A DNA stretch of 64,000 nucleotides. Source: JBKECF01 sp047974375 (lineage in GTDB: Bacteria; Bacillota; Clostridia; Lachnospirales; CAMZNU01). Shown piece after piece: positions 17,011 through 26,118 of the stretch (within the stretch, counting starts at the first letter, position 1; every line of letters starts with the position of its first letter). The stretch lies in contig JBKECF010000054.1 of assembly GCA_047974375.1 (NCBI GenBank), forward strand, positions 62,001-126,000, given 5' to 3'. The notes beneath the pieces were generated by a model, which saw nothing but the letters and a program-made list of their open reading frames with translations, ran no database searches and had not been told where the DNA came from. The translations under genes were made by a program, and so were the position numbers.

Positions 17011-18027
17011 ATGATAGAAGAAGCAATTAAAAAAATAGTAGATAAACAGGACCTTACTTTTAGGGAGGCATATGAAGTAATAAATGAAATAATGAGTGGA
17101 AAAACTAGCCCTATACAAAATGCCGCATTTTTAGCTGCTCTATCTACTAAAAGTACAAAAGCCGAAACTATACAGGAAATTTCTGGCTGTGCTAGTGCCA
17201 TGAGGGATAATTCTGTAAAAGTGGAAACAAATATGGAACTTTTTGAAATTGTTGGCACTGGTGGCGACGGCTCTAATAGTTTCAATATTTCTACTACTTC
17301 AGCTATAGTTATTGCCTCTAGTGGCATAAAAGTTGGAAAACATGGAAATCGAGGAGCCTCCTCCAAGTGTGGAACAGCAGATTGTTTAGAGGCGTTAGGG
17401 GTAAATATTAACCAAGACCCAAGTAAATGTATAGAATTATTAGAAAAAATAAATATATGTTTCTTTTTCGCTCAAAAATATCATACTTCTATGAGATCTG
17501 TAGGCTCTATAAGGAAGGAATTAGGCATTAGAACTATTTTTAATATATTAGGGCCCCTTGCAAATCCAGCAAGGCCGACTTACCAATTACTGGGGGTATA
17601 CGATGAATATTTAGTAGAGCCATTAGCAAAAGTTTTATTTAGTTTAGGAGTTGCAAGAGGCATGGTGGTATATGGACAGGATAAATTAGATGAAATTTCT
17701 TTAAGTGCGCCAACGACTATATGCGAATTTCAAAATGGTACTTATAAATCTTATACTATTACTCCTGAGGAGCTAGGTTTTGCAAGATGTAAAAAAGAAG
17801 ACTTAGTTGGCGGGACTCCATTAACCAACGCCCGAATTACTTTGGATATTCTAAAAGGTGAATTAGGACCTAAAAGGGATGCAGTTATATTCAATGCCGG
17901 AGTTGGTTTATACATAGGTAAAAAAACTGATACTATAAAAGATGGAGTGAACTTAGCAAAAGATTTAGTTGACTCTGGAAAAGCCTTAAAAACCTTAAAT
18001 GGTTTTATAGCTCTTAGCAATTCTTAA
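17011..18027 (+). CDS. trpD: Anthranilate phosphoribosyltransferase
   Basis: A 338-residue TrpD with the PRPP-binding glycine loop GTGGDGSNSFNISTTSAIV, KHGNRGASSKCGTAD, and the anthranilate/metal segment HTSMRSVGSIRKELGIRTIF followed by NILGPLANPA. It joins anthranilate to PRPP, the second step of tryptophan synthesis. AGGAGG precedes the ATG, 26 bases after trpG. Confidence 0.96.
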   Translation: MIEEAIKKIVDKQDLTFREAYEVINEIMSGKTSPIQNAAFLAALSTKSTKAETIQEISGCASAMRDNSVKVETNMELFEIVGTGGDGSNSFNISTTSAIVIASSGIKVGKHGNRGASSKCGTADCLEALGVNINQDPSKCIELLEKINICFFFAQKYHTSMRSVGSIRKELGIRTIFNILGPLANPARPTYQLLGVYDEYLVEPLAKVLFSLGVARGMVVYGQDKLDEISLSAPTTICEFQNGTYKSYTITPEELGFARCKKEDLVGGTPLTNARITLDILKGELGPKRDAVIFNAGVGLYIGKKTDTIKDGVNLAKDLVDSGKALKTLNGFIALSNS

Positions 18028-18039
18028 GGAGGGTTTTCT

Positions 18040-18828
18040 ATGTCAGATATTTTAACTATTTTAGCAGAAAATGCATACATTCGTGTAAAGGAAAAAAAGA
18101 AAATAGTAACACTCGATGAAATAAAATATAAAGCTAAAGCCTTGCTAGTTGAAGATTTTCCCTTTGAAAGGTCTTTGGCTTCTTCCGGTATATCCTTTAT
18201 TTGTGAATGTAAAAAAGCGTCCCCATCTAAAGGGATAATATCCCCAGAATTTTCATATTTGGACATAGCTTTAGAATATGAAAGAGCTGGTGCAGATGCC
18301 ATTTCTGTTTTAACTGAACCTAAGTGGTTTATGGGAAGAAATGAGTATTTGGTAAAAATTAGTAATAGTACAACTATTCCATGTCTAAGAAAAGATTTTA
18401 CAATAGATGAATATATGATCTACGAAAGTAAATTACTAGGAGCTAAAGCCGTACTTTTAATTTGCTCCATTTTAGAAAAAAACATAATAAAAGAATACAT
18501 AAAAATATGCGATGTTTTGGGGCTTTCAGCTGTAGTTGAGGCTCATACAAAAGAAGAAATAAATATGGCAATAGATTCTGGAGCTAGAATAATTGGAGTT
18601 AATAATAGAAATCTTAAAAATTTTCAAGTAAATACAGAAAATAGTAAATACTTAAGAAGTTTTGTTTCCAAGGATATTATTTTCATATCAGAAAGTGGAA
18701 TAAAGTCACGAGAAGAAATAAAAGAATTAGAATCTATTGGTGTTAATGGAGTTTTAATTGGGGAGTATTTAATGCGAGCAGAAAATAAAAAGGAAAAATT
18801 GGCTTATTTAAGAGGTGATTATGACTAA
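18040..18828 (+). CDS. trpC: Indole-3-glycerol phosphate synthase
   Basis: A 262-residue TIM-barrel enzyme. The catalytic Lys lies in FICECKKASPSKGIIS, followed by SVLTEPKWFMG, CLRKDFTIDEYMIYESKLLG, VEAHTKEEI, IIGVNNRNLKNF and ISESGIKSREEI, the standard TrpC motif series. It closes the indole ring from CdRP. The last 8 bases overlap trpF. Confidence 0.95.
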   Translation: MSDILTILAENAYIRVKEKKKIVTLDEIKYKAKALLVEDFPFERSLASSGISFICECKKASPSKGIISPEFSYLDIALEYERAGADAISVLTEPKWFMGRNEYLVKISNSTTIPCLRKDFTIDEYMIYESKLLGAKAVLLICSILEKNIIKEYIKICDVLGLSAVVEAHTKEEINMAIDSGARIIGVNNRNLKNFQVNTENSKYLRSFVSKDIIFISESGIKSREEIKELESIGVNGVLIGEYLMRAENKKEKLAYLRGDYD

Positions 18829-19432
18829 AATTAAATTATGTGGATTAAGTAGATATGAAGACATTGTTGTTGTTAATGAAATTAAACCAGATTATGTTGG
18901 ACTTATATTTTACAAAAATAGCAAACGCTATATACCCTATGCAAGGGCTTTAAAACTTATTGAAAATTTAAATAGAGAAATTTTACCTGTTGGAGTTTTT
19001 GTTAATGAAAAAATTGACACAGTAGTAGAACAAGTTAAAAACAATGTGGTTAGCATTGTTCAGCTTCATGGTAAGGAAAACCAAAATTATATTAAATTGT
19101 TAAAAGAAAGAATAGGTTCTCCAATTATTAAAGCCTTTAGTATTTCTTCTATGGAAGATATAAAGGCAGCAAATAATTCTGTAGCAGACTATGTATTGCT
19201 AGATTCTGGAAATGGAGGTACGGGAGAAGAATTTAACAGGTTTTTACTAAAGTATATTAATAGACCTTATTTTTTAGCAGGTGGGTTAAATATAAATAAT
19301 ATAGAAGATATTGTAAATAAACATTGCCCATATGCTGTAGATGTAAGCTCTGGAATTGAAGTAAATGGGATAAAGGATAAAATAAAAATGGAAAAGTTTG
19401 TTAAAATTGTTAGAAAGGCGGATGTTTTATGA
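18821..19432 (+). CDS. trpF: Phosphoribosylanthranilate isomerase
   Basis: A 203-residue TIM-barrel protein. It has KLCGLSRYEDI with the catalytic Cys, YVGLIFYKNSKRYI, VGVFVNE, VQLHGKE, LLDSGNGGTGEEF with the catalytic Asp, and the phosphate site FLAGGLNINNI and DVSSGIE. The start is ATG 18821 behind AGAGGTG; a GTG two codons earlier lies within the ribosome site. Confidence 0.94.
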   Translation: MTKIKLCGLSRYEDIVVVNEIKPDYVGLIFYKNSKRYIPYARALKLIENLNREILPVGVFVNEKIDTVVEQVKNNVVSIVQLHGKENQNYIKLLKERIGSPIIKAFSISSMEDIKAANNSVADYVLLDSGNGGTGEEFNRFLLKYINRPYFLAGGLNINNIEDIVNKHCPYAVDVSSGIEVNGIKDKIKMEKFVKIVRKADVL

Positions 19433-20619
19433 AAAATAAAAAGGGCAGGTTTGGGATTTATGGTGGCCAATATATTCCCGAAACTCTAATGAATGCAGTA
19501 ATAGAATTAGAAGAAGCATACGAGTACTACAAAAAAGATAGAGCCTTTAATGAGGAATTGAAAGAACTTTTTAACGAATACGCAGGTAGGCCCTCTAGAT
19601 TATATTTCGCTAAAAAAATGACTAAGGATCTAGGGGGAGCAAAAATATATTTGAAGAGGGAAGACTTAAACCATACAGGGGCACATAAAATTAATAATGT
19701 GTTAGGGCAGGCCCTACTTGCTAAAAAAATGGGTAAAACTAAATTAATAGCCGAAACAGGAGCGGGACAACATGGCGTTGCCACGGCAACTGCTGCGGCA
19801 CTTATGGGTATGGAATGTACCGTATTCATGGGCGAGGAAGATACAAAAAGGCAAGCTTTAAATGTATATAAAATGAAGTTGTTAGGTACAACTGTAATTC
19901 CAGTAACCTCCGGCACGTCTACATTAAAGGACGCTGTTTCTCAAACAATGCGTCAATGGACAAGGGATATAGATAGCACACATTATTGCCTTGGCTCTGT
20001 TATGGGTCCCCACCCTTTTCCAACTATTGTTCGTGATTTTCAGGCAGTAATATCAAAAGAAATAAGGGAGCAAATATTAAATAAAGAGAGCCGTCTGCCA
20101 GATGCTGTTTTAGCTTGTGTTGGAGGTGGATCTAATGCTATAGGTAGTTTTTACCACTTTATAGAGGACGAAGGAGTTGAATTAATTGGATGCGAAGCTG
20201 CAGGCTTTGGAATTCATACTAATGAAACAGCAGCTACAATAAACACTGGTTCCAAGGGTATATTTCATGGTATGAAATCTTATTTTTGTCAGGATAATTA
20301 TGGGCAAATTGCTCCTGTTTATTCAATTTCTGCTGGTTTAGATTATCCTGGAGTAGGGCCGGAACATGCATATCTTTACGATATAGGCAGAGCCAAATAT
20401 GTACCAGTAACAGATGGAAAATCAATAGAAGCTTTTGAATATTTATCGAAAACAGAGGGAATAATACCTGCCATAGAGTCTGCTCATGCAATTTATTATG
20501 GAATGCAAATGGCTTCTAAAATGGCTAAAGATAAAATAATCGTTATAACTGTATCTGGTAGAGGTGACAAAGATTGTGCTTCTGTAGCAAAATATAAAGG
20601 AGAGAATATTAATGAGTAA
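19429..20619 (+). CDS. trpB: Tryptophan synthase beta chain
   Basis: A 396-residue PLP enzyme of standard length. It has FGIYGGQYIPETLMNAV at the start, the PLP-lysine motif REDLNHTGAHKINN, AETGAGQHGVATATAAALMG, CVGGGSNAIGSF for phosphate binding, and SAGLDYPGVGPEHAYL. It condenses indole from TrpA with serine. The ATG overlaps the trpF stop (ATGA). Confidence 0.97.
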   Translation: MKNKKGRFGIYGGQYIPETLMNAVIELEEAYEYYKKDRAFNEELKELFNEYAGRPSRLYFAKKMTKDLGGAKIYLKREDLNHTGAHKINNVLGQALLAKKMGKTKLIAETGAGQHGVATATAAALMGMECTVFMGEEDTKRQALNVYKMKLLGTTVIPVTSGTSTLKDAVSQTMRQWTRDIDSTHYCLGSVMGPHPFPTIVRDFQAVISKEIREQILNKESRLPDAVLACVGGGSNAIGSFYHFIEDEGVELIGCEAAGFGIHTNETAATINTGSKGIFHGMKSYFCQDNYGQIAPVYSISAGLDYPGVGPEHAYLYDIGRAKYVPVTDGKSIEAFEYLSKTEGIIPAIESAHAIYYGMQMASKMAKDKIIVITVSGRGDKDCASVAKYKGENINE

Positions 20620-21385
20620 TATAGCATCAGCTTTTAAAAACGGTAAAGCCTTTATTCCTTTTATAACTTGTGGTGATCCAAATATTGAAACAACAAAAAA
20701 ATTAGTAAAAAAGGCTGTAGAAAATGGAGCAGATTTAATTGAACTAGGCATTCCTTTTTCTGACCCAACGGCAGAAGGTCCAGTAATAGAGGAAGCCAAT
20801 ATAAGAGCCCTAAGTAAAGGAATTACAACAGATAAAATTTTTAATATGGTAATAGAGCTTAGGGAGGAAATTGCAATACCTATGGTTTTTATGACTTATG
20901 CCAATGTGATTTATTCCTACGGAAGTGAAAAATTTATATCAACTTGTAAAAAAATTGGTATAGATGGGCTAATATTACCCGACGTACCTTTTGAGGAAAA
21001 AGGGGAGTTTCAAAGTATTTGCGATGAATATAATATCGACTTGATTTCCTTAATTGCACCAACATCTAAAAATCGAATAGAAAAAATTGCACAAGAGGCA
21101 AGAGGCTTTATATATGTAGTATCTAGCCTTGGTGTAACTGGTACAAGAGATAAAATTGACACGGATTTAAATAATATAGTGTCTGCTATAAGAGAAAGTA
21201 CTAATATACCTTGCGCCATAGGCTTTGGTATTTCTACACCAAAACAAGCTAGGGAGCTAGCAAACATAGGCGATGGCGTTATTGTTGGCTCTGCCATTAT
21301 ACAAATCATTGAAAGATATAAGGAAAAGAGTATTGAGCCTGTGGGAGAGTTTATTATTAATATGAAGCAATCTATAAAAGGCTGA
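20612..21385 (+). CDS. trpA: Tryptophan synthase alpha chain
   Basis: A 257-residue TIM barrel. The catalytic Glu lies in ADLIELGIPFSDPTAEGPVI and the catalytic Asp in IDGLILPDVPFEE. SSLGVTGTRDKI and the phosphate-binding GFGISTPKQAREL and VGSAIIQII follow. It releases indole to TrpB. It overlaps trpB by 8 bases and ends the operon. No strong terminator is evident in the 186-base gap that follows, which holds a TTGACA at 21444-21449 with no convincing -10. Confidence 0.96.
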   Translation: MSNIASAFKNGKAFIPFITCGDPNIETTKKLVKKAVENGADLIELGIPFSDPTAEGPVIEEANIRALSKGITTDKIFNMVIELREEIAIPMVFMTYANVIYSYGSEKFISTCKKIGIDGLILPDVPFEEKGEFQSICDEYNIDLISLIAPTSKNRIEKIAQEARGFIYVVSSLGVTGTRDKIDTDLNNIVSAIRESTNIPCAIGFGISTPKQARELANIGDGVIVGSAIIQIIERYKEKSIEPVGEFIINMKQSIKG

Positions 21386-21571
21386 AAGTCCCAATACGCA
21401 AAAGATATATTATTTTGTACTAAAAAAATTTACTCTAATTTGGTTGACATATGACTTCATGTTATTTACTCTATATGTAGAGGCGATTTTTTTTTACTAT
21501 GGTGAGGAGTTTAAAAAAATTGTTGTTACATAGAGTTATGGAATCTTATTAAATAGTTAAAAGGAGTTTGT

Positions 21572-24500
21572 ATGAAAATGATTAAGAAGAAAATAGTATC
21601 TTTATCATTGGCAGTAGTCGTTGGTATGGCTTATGCTGGTGGTGATTTTATTTATGCAATGAATGATAGGTCGCGGACTGAAAGTGTTGAAGTAGGTGCT
21701 ACTACAACTGGCGGTGCTATTAGTACAGAAGTTGAACCGGAAACTACAACTACTCGAGCTGCTGTAGTTGAGGGGGAATGGATTGAGATTACTGAAGATA
21801 CTGATCTAACGCCTTATATTTATGGAGATAATGATATTGGTTTGAAAAATAGCCTAAAACCTGGTAATTATCACCTAAAGGGTGAAAAATCTACGTTGCC
21901 ATCATGTACTAGTGGAGAAGGTGGAACCTATAACATTAGGTTGGAAAACTCTGGTTATCAAAATGACAGATATGAATACTTTGGCTATAACCCTTTAGTT
22001 GGACCAAGCGACACTATGAATATAGAAATTGTGGATGATAGTGATAATATAATTACAGGTATTGGAGTAACACCTGGTTCAAGTTTAACTGTAAGTGGTG
22101 GACCAAATGGAACAGGTTATGTATATATTAAAGGTTCAGGTACTAGATATAATGCTGGTGATGCAATTACTTCTACAATTGATGGTGAGTTTTATGGCGA
22201 GCTTTACGGTGATGAATATGAGCCGGTTAAAAACATAACTATTAAAAATGTTAATATGTATGTTGATGGAAATATCGGTGGTATGTATTGTACTGACGGA
22301 GGGGATAATGAAGCTATCGTTATAAGAGAAATAAATATTATAGATTGCAAACTAGATGTTTATGGACGTATAGGTTTGACTACTTGCGGAAAAATTGAAA
22401 AGATAAATATTGAAGGTGGAGAAGTTAAAAGTTTATCAGGTGTAGGTAGTGGAACTGTTCTTGAACATAGCTGTGCAAATTCACGCGTTGATGAAATAAA
22501 TATTACAGGTGATGGTGACAAGGACGATAGTTTTGGCTTTTTGTATCCTCTAGGGGAATATATTCCTGTAAAAAGATTTATAGGTGCAGGTTATGTTTCC
22601 AGTAGTAATAAAGGTGATACTAGTTCTGTTGGAAAAATAAATATAACAGGAATAAATGGCTATGTTATGGAAGTGCGTGGGGGGATTGGTACACATTCCA
22701 GAAATAGTAACTTGGAAATAGCGACGTCAGAAGTTGAAGAGATAAATATATCCGGTGACGAAACTTTCAACTTAATTTTGAGTAGAAGTATTGAAGAAAG
22801 ATACCTTTACCCTGAGTATGAGGAGCTTCAACTTCGAGAGATAAGTGACACAACTCTTATAGGGACTACATCATTGGGTGGATTTGAAAAAATAGGGACT
22901 ATAAACATTAGTGGTGTGAAAATAAATGGCGTAACCAGAGGGTCGGATCCTGCTATAGGTGCGGCAGGCTATGGTGGAGACAGATACTTTAGTCCTAAAA
23001 GTGGGCGCAGTGAAGTTGGAGAAATAAATATAGCGGGTGGAACTATATCGGTAATGAATATGGATAGTGGACCTGCTATTGGAACTGGTGCTGTGAATTG
23101 CGATCATTTAGTTAGTGGTATACTCGATGGAAAAAAAGAGTATACTACCGAACAAATAGATAGGTTTGGCTCATATATTGGTAAAATAAATATAACGGGG
23201 GGAAAAATAATAGCTTATGGTGGAGAAGAAGGTGCTGCAGGGATTGGCGCGGGCATAACATCTTCAGTTTACTCTGTTATCAATGGTGAGTGTGAGGAGC
23301 ATGGCTCTAATTCAGAAAATTTTAAAGGCTATGTGCCTACTGAAATGTCCAAGATAGATGAAATAAATATAACAGGTGGAGATGTATCGGCATATGGCGG
23401 AAGACTTGGAGGAGCTGGTATAGGTAAAAGCTTTAGCGAGGAAAATACAGTAGGTAAAGTAACTATAGGAGACGAGGCTCTTGTAAGGGCATATGCAGTA
23501 AGTGAAGTTTATGATAGGTTTACCAGTGATGAGTTTTTAAATATTGAAGCTGCTAACTATTATAGCTCATTGTTTGTTGATTCTGAGAAGCGTGAGCATC
23601 TTATGCTCCATTATCCGCAAAGTAAAGAAAGTTTTCAAAAACTTTATAAAAAGGAATATGAAAGTAGATACGCATTGGGTATAGAATCCGATGAAATGGA
23701 AGTTTCTGGGAATATAGTTAACGGATATTTCAAGGATGCACCCCATTTCGATGTGAACAGAACATATGGAGTTGCTAATTCACCTTTCGGTTGGTATGTC
23801 CGCTTTGAACAAAATATTAATGATACAATAACTGTTACTGCCAAAGAAGTTGATGGTGATAATAAGGTTATTTTGGAGCTACCATATGGCTATACATCTT
23901 TTTCCTATAATGCACCTGAGGGAAGTAATTACTATCATGTATTAAATGTCAAAAATGGTGAACAATACCTAGAAGTAATAGATGAAAAAGAAGAACTAAC
24001 AAGTTACAAAGGTTCTGTAGAAGTACCATCTTTTAGCAATACTCGTGCCACATTAATGAAGCCATCGGATCTAACAGAAAAAGTTGTTGTAGGTATACTT
24101 AACCACAAGGATGAAGTAATAGTAGGCGAAGGTGTGCCTAATGCAACAGTAACTTTACAAATAAATAATGGTGAAGAAACTATTTATATAGATGATATAT
24201 TAGTCGATGAAGATGGTAACTGGTGTGTAAATGTTGACAATATAGAAGGTTTACAAAATTTAAATGCAGGTTATTTAGTTGTAGCAAGACAAGCAGAAGA
24301 GGGCAAGGCAGGAAGTTTAAAAGTAAAAAGATATGTAAAGCCTATTAGAGCAACTATAAATAATGTAGTAACTGGTGCTGTAGATATAAGTGGTACAGCA
24401 ATAGCAAATGCAAAAATAGAAGTAGAAATAAGCGATGAAATATACACTACAAAGGCAGATGAAGAAGGTCTATGGACTTTAGATGCTAACGAAATTGATT

Positions 24501-25873
24501 TACAAGTATACGATAGAGTATCAGTAAAGCAAATAGTAAAAGCTGTAGATGGTGAAGAACTTAGTAGCCCGAAAGAGTATACATTCGTACTAAAAAGACC
24601 TGCAGGACCAAGTATTAATGAAACTTTTGGTAAGGCAGAATTAATAAGTGGTAATGGTATAAGGAAAGCAGTAGTTAAATTGCGTATAGATACTGGTTCA
24701 GAACTTCTTATAAAAGATAGTATACCAGTAGATGATAGCTATGGCTGGGCTGTAGATGTAAAGGATATAAATGGCTTAAATGAATTAAAAGCTGGATATA
24801 TTTTAACGGCAATACAAGCTGAGTCAGATGCTATTGAAAGTAAAGAAGAAAAAGAATATGTAAAGCCAAATCCTGTGGAAATAAACAATGTAATAACTGG
24901 TGCTAGTAGCATAACAGGTGTTGCATTGCCAAATGCTGAAGTTGAAGTATCGATTAATATGCTAAGAAGAACGTATAAAACAACAGCAGATGAACAAGGT
25001 GCTTGGTCATTAGATGCCAATGAAGTTGAGTTTGCTACAGGCGAAACAATTTCTGCTAAGCAAACTATAAAGGCAGTAGATGGTACAAGTCTAAGTAGTA
25101 TGCCAGAAATAACAAAGGTATTAAGAAAGCCTGAACCACCAGTAATAAGCGAAGCTTATGAAGGCGATACAGAAATAACGGGTACTTCTGAACCTAATGC
25201 AACAGAAGAAATTATAATAAATAAGGGAACAGATAAAGAAATAACTGTGGTAGCAACAGCAGATGAACTGGGAAATTGGACAGCAACAGTTGATCCTTTA
25301 GTAAAAGATGATGAAATTTTTGCTAACCAAACAGTAAGTGTAAAAGAAAATATTTTTGCAACAAGTGATTTTGCTAAAACTACAGTTTTACCTGTAGATC
25401 CAACAGAACCAGTAGATCCGACAGATCCAACAGACCCAACGGATCCAACAGATCCAACGGATCCAGTAGTTCCAATATTCCCAGAGAAACCAGAAAGACC
25501 AGAAAGACCAACAGATCCTGACACAGGTGGCGGAAATGGTGATAATGGTGGAAATATTGATAATACAGGTGATGACCTTGTATATATAGACAATGGAACA
25601 ATTCCTTTTGGAACGCCAGCAGAAGATAATACAGTTGATGAGCCTGCAGTTGAAGAAGTAGTTGAATATATAGACGGTGATTTCGAAGAACAAATTCCTT
25701 TTGGAACTGTAAATGTGGAAGATGAAACCCAAGAGGTAGAAGCAGTTGTAGATGCTAGTAAGGAAAATCCAAAAACAGGTAAATCTTTGGTTTATCCTAT
25801 AGCAGTATTTACTCTTTTCTTTGGTGGTATAATAGTTTTATTAATCCAACGTAAAAGAGAGAATGAAAAATAA
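21572..25873 (+). CDS. Large cell-wall-anchored surface protein with GG-rich repeats, Ig-like repeats and NPKTG sorting signal
   Basis: A 1433-residue secreted protein. Residues 1-~30 are a signal peptide. Residues ~170-650 hold at least six repeats of the form I-x-K/E-I-N-I-T-G-G followed by GGAGIG-type turns (INITGGKIIAYGGEEGAAGI, INITGGDVSAYGGRLGGAGI). These probably build a right-handed beta-helix or stacked beta structure. Residues ~830-1270 hold about four bacterial Ig-like modules (SGTAIANAKIEVEIS, TGVALPNAEVEVSI, TGTSEPNATEEI) ending in EEG/DEQGxWxLDANE strands. A PTDPTDPTDP wall-spanning linker, NPKTG, a hydrophobic helix and RKRENEK close the protein, a sortase substrate. Likely adhesin or carbohydrate-binding role (inference). 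Confidence 0.85.
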   Translation: MKMIKKKIVSLSLAVVVGMAYAGGDFIYAMNDRSRTESVEVGATTTGGAISTEVEPETTTTRAAVVEGEWIEITEDTDLTPYIYGDNDIGLKNSLKPGNYHLKGEKSTLPSCTSGEGGTYNIRLENSGYQNDRYEYFGYNPLVGPSDTMNIEIVDDSDNIITGIGVTPGSSLTVSGGPNGTGYVYIKGSGTRYNAGDAITSTIDGEFYGELYGDEYEPVKNITIKNVNMYVDGNIGGMYCTDGGDNEAIVIREINIIDCKLDVYGRIGLTTCGKIEKINIEGGEVKSLSGVGSGTVLEHSCANSRVDEINITGDGDKDDSFGFLYPLGEYIPVKRFIGAGYVSSSNKGDTSSVGKINITGINGYVMEVRGGIGTHSRNSNLEIATSEVEEINISGDETFNLILSRSIEERYLYPEYEELQLREISDTTLIGTTSLGGFEKIGTINISGVKINGVTRGSDPAIGAAGYGGDRYFSPKSGRSEVGEINIAGGTISVMNMDSGPAIGTGAVNCDHLVSGILDGKKEYTTEQIDRFGSYIGKINITGGKIIAYGGEEGAAGIGAGITSSVYSVINGECEEHGSNSENFKGYVPTEMSKIDEINITGGDVSAYGGRLGGAGIGKSFSEENTVGKVTIGDEALVRAYAVSEVYDRFTSDEFLNIEAANYYSSLFVDSEKREHLMLHYPQSKESFQKLYKKEYESRYALGIESDEMEVSGNIVNGYFKDAPHFDVNRTYGVANSPFGWYVRFEQNINDTITVTAKEVDGDNKVILELPYGYTSFSYNAPEGSNYYHVLNVKNGEQYLEVIDEKEELTSYKGSVEVPSFSNTRATLMKPSDLTEKVVVGILNHKDEVIVGEGVPNATVTLQINNGEETIYIDDILVDEDGNWCVNVDNIEGLQNLNAGYLVVARQAEEGKAGSLKVKRYVKPIRATINNVVTGAVDISGTAIANAKIEVEISDEIYTTKADEEGLWTLDANEIDLQVYDRVSVKQIVKAVDGEELSSPKEYTFVLKRPAGPSINETFGKAELISGNGIRKAVVKLRIDTGSELLIKDSIPVDDSYGWAVDVKDINGLNELKAGYILTAIQAESDAIESKEEKEYVKPNPVEINNVITGASSITGVALPNAEVEVSINMLRRTYKTTADEQGAWSLDANEVEFATGETISAKQTIKAVDGTSLSSMPEITKVLRKPEPPVISEAYEGDTEITGTSEPNATEEIIINKGTDKEITVVATADELGNWTATVDPLVKDDEIFANQTVSVKENIFATSDFAKTTVLPVDPTEPVDPTDPTDPTDPTDPTDPVVPIFPEKPERPERPTDPDTGGGNGDNGGNIDNTGDDLVYIDNGTIPFGTPAEDNTVDEPAVEEVVEYIDGDFEEQIPFGTVNVEDETQEVEAVVDASKENPKTGKSLVYPIAVFTLFFGGIIVLLIQRKRENEK
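25397..25468 (+). repeat. Short tandem repeat encoding Pro-Thr-Asp
   Basis: Repeats of a 9-base unit (GATCCAACA/G) encode the PTD linker of the surface protein. Such tracts change length easily by slippage and would alter the reach of the protein from the wall. Confidence 0.8.
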
Positions 25874-25905
25874 AGTTTAATACTTAGACTTAGAAATTAA
25901 GTCAA

Positions 25906-25950
25906 GTCGATAGACATACCGAAAGTGGGAGTCTAATTCCTACCGATTAA
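25906..25950 (-). repeat. Palindromic repeat, short form (family copy 4)
   Basis: GTCGATAGACATACCGAAAG runs into TGGGAGTCTAATTCCTACCG and ATTAA. It matches both ends of the family with a deleted interior, like the 14576 copy. It lies 32 bases after the surface-protein stop. Confidence 0.65.
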
Positions 25951-25980
25951 ATAACTTATACAAATAGAGTTAGAAAAAAG

Positions 25981-26024
25981 CGTATTTCCGAAACATACCT
26001 AGAGGTTGGAGATACGTTTTTTTT
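25981..26024 (+). terminator. Terminator after the surface-protein gene
   Basis: CGTATTTCC (25981-25989) pairs with GGAGATACG (26008-26016), including one G-U pair, followed directly by eight T. Confidence 0.75.
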
Positions 26025-26054
26025 GTATTTATTTGACCTCAAAAAGCTTTTTTA

Positions 26055-26082
26055 TTGTTAAAATAAAAATTAATGATATAAT
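26055..26082 (+). promoter_or_regulatory. Promoter of the molybdopterin oxidoreductase operon
   Basis: An extended -10, TGATATAAT (TATAAT at 26077-26082), with TTGTTA at 26055-26060 as a 16-base-spaced -35. Confidence 0.5.
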
Positions 26083-26118
26083 TTAATAAACAGTTTTAGA
26101 AATATTAGGAGGATGATT

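Noticed and set aside
25397..25468. Short regular repeats as a possible CRISPR array
   Set aside because: The nine-base unit is contiguous, has no spacers and is in frame within a coding sequence.
25156..25732. Long minus-strand open frames rich in Gly/Ser/Val or Trp/Ile
   Set aside because: They are antisense to the PTD repeat and Ig-like part of the surface protein gene; repetitive codons leave all frames open.
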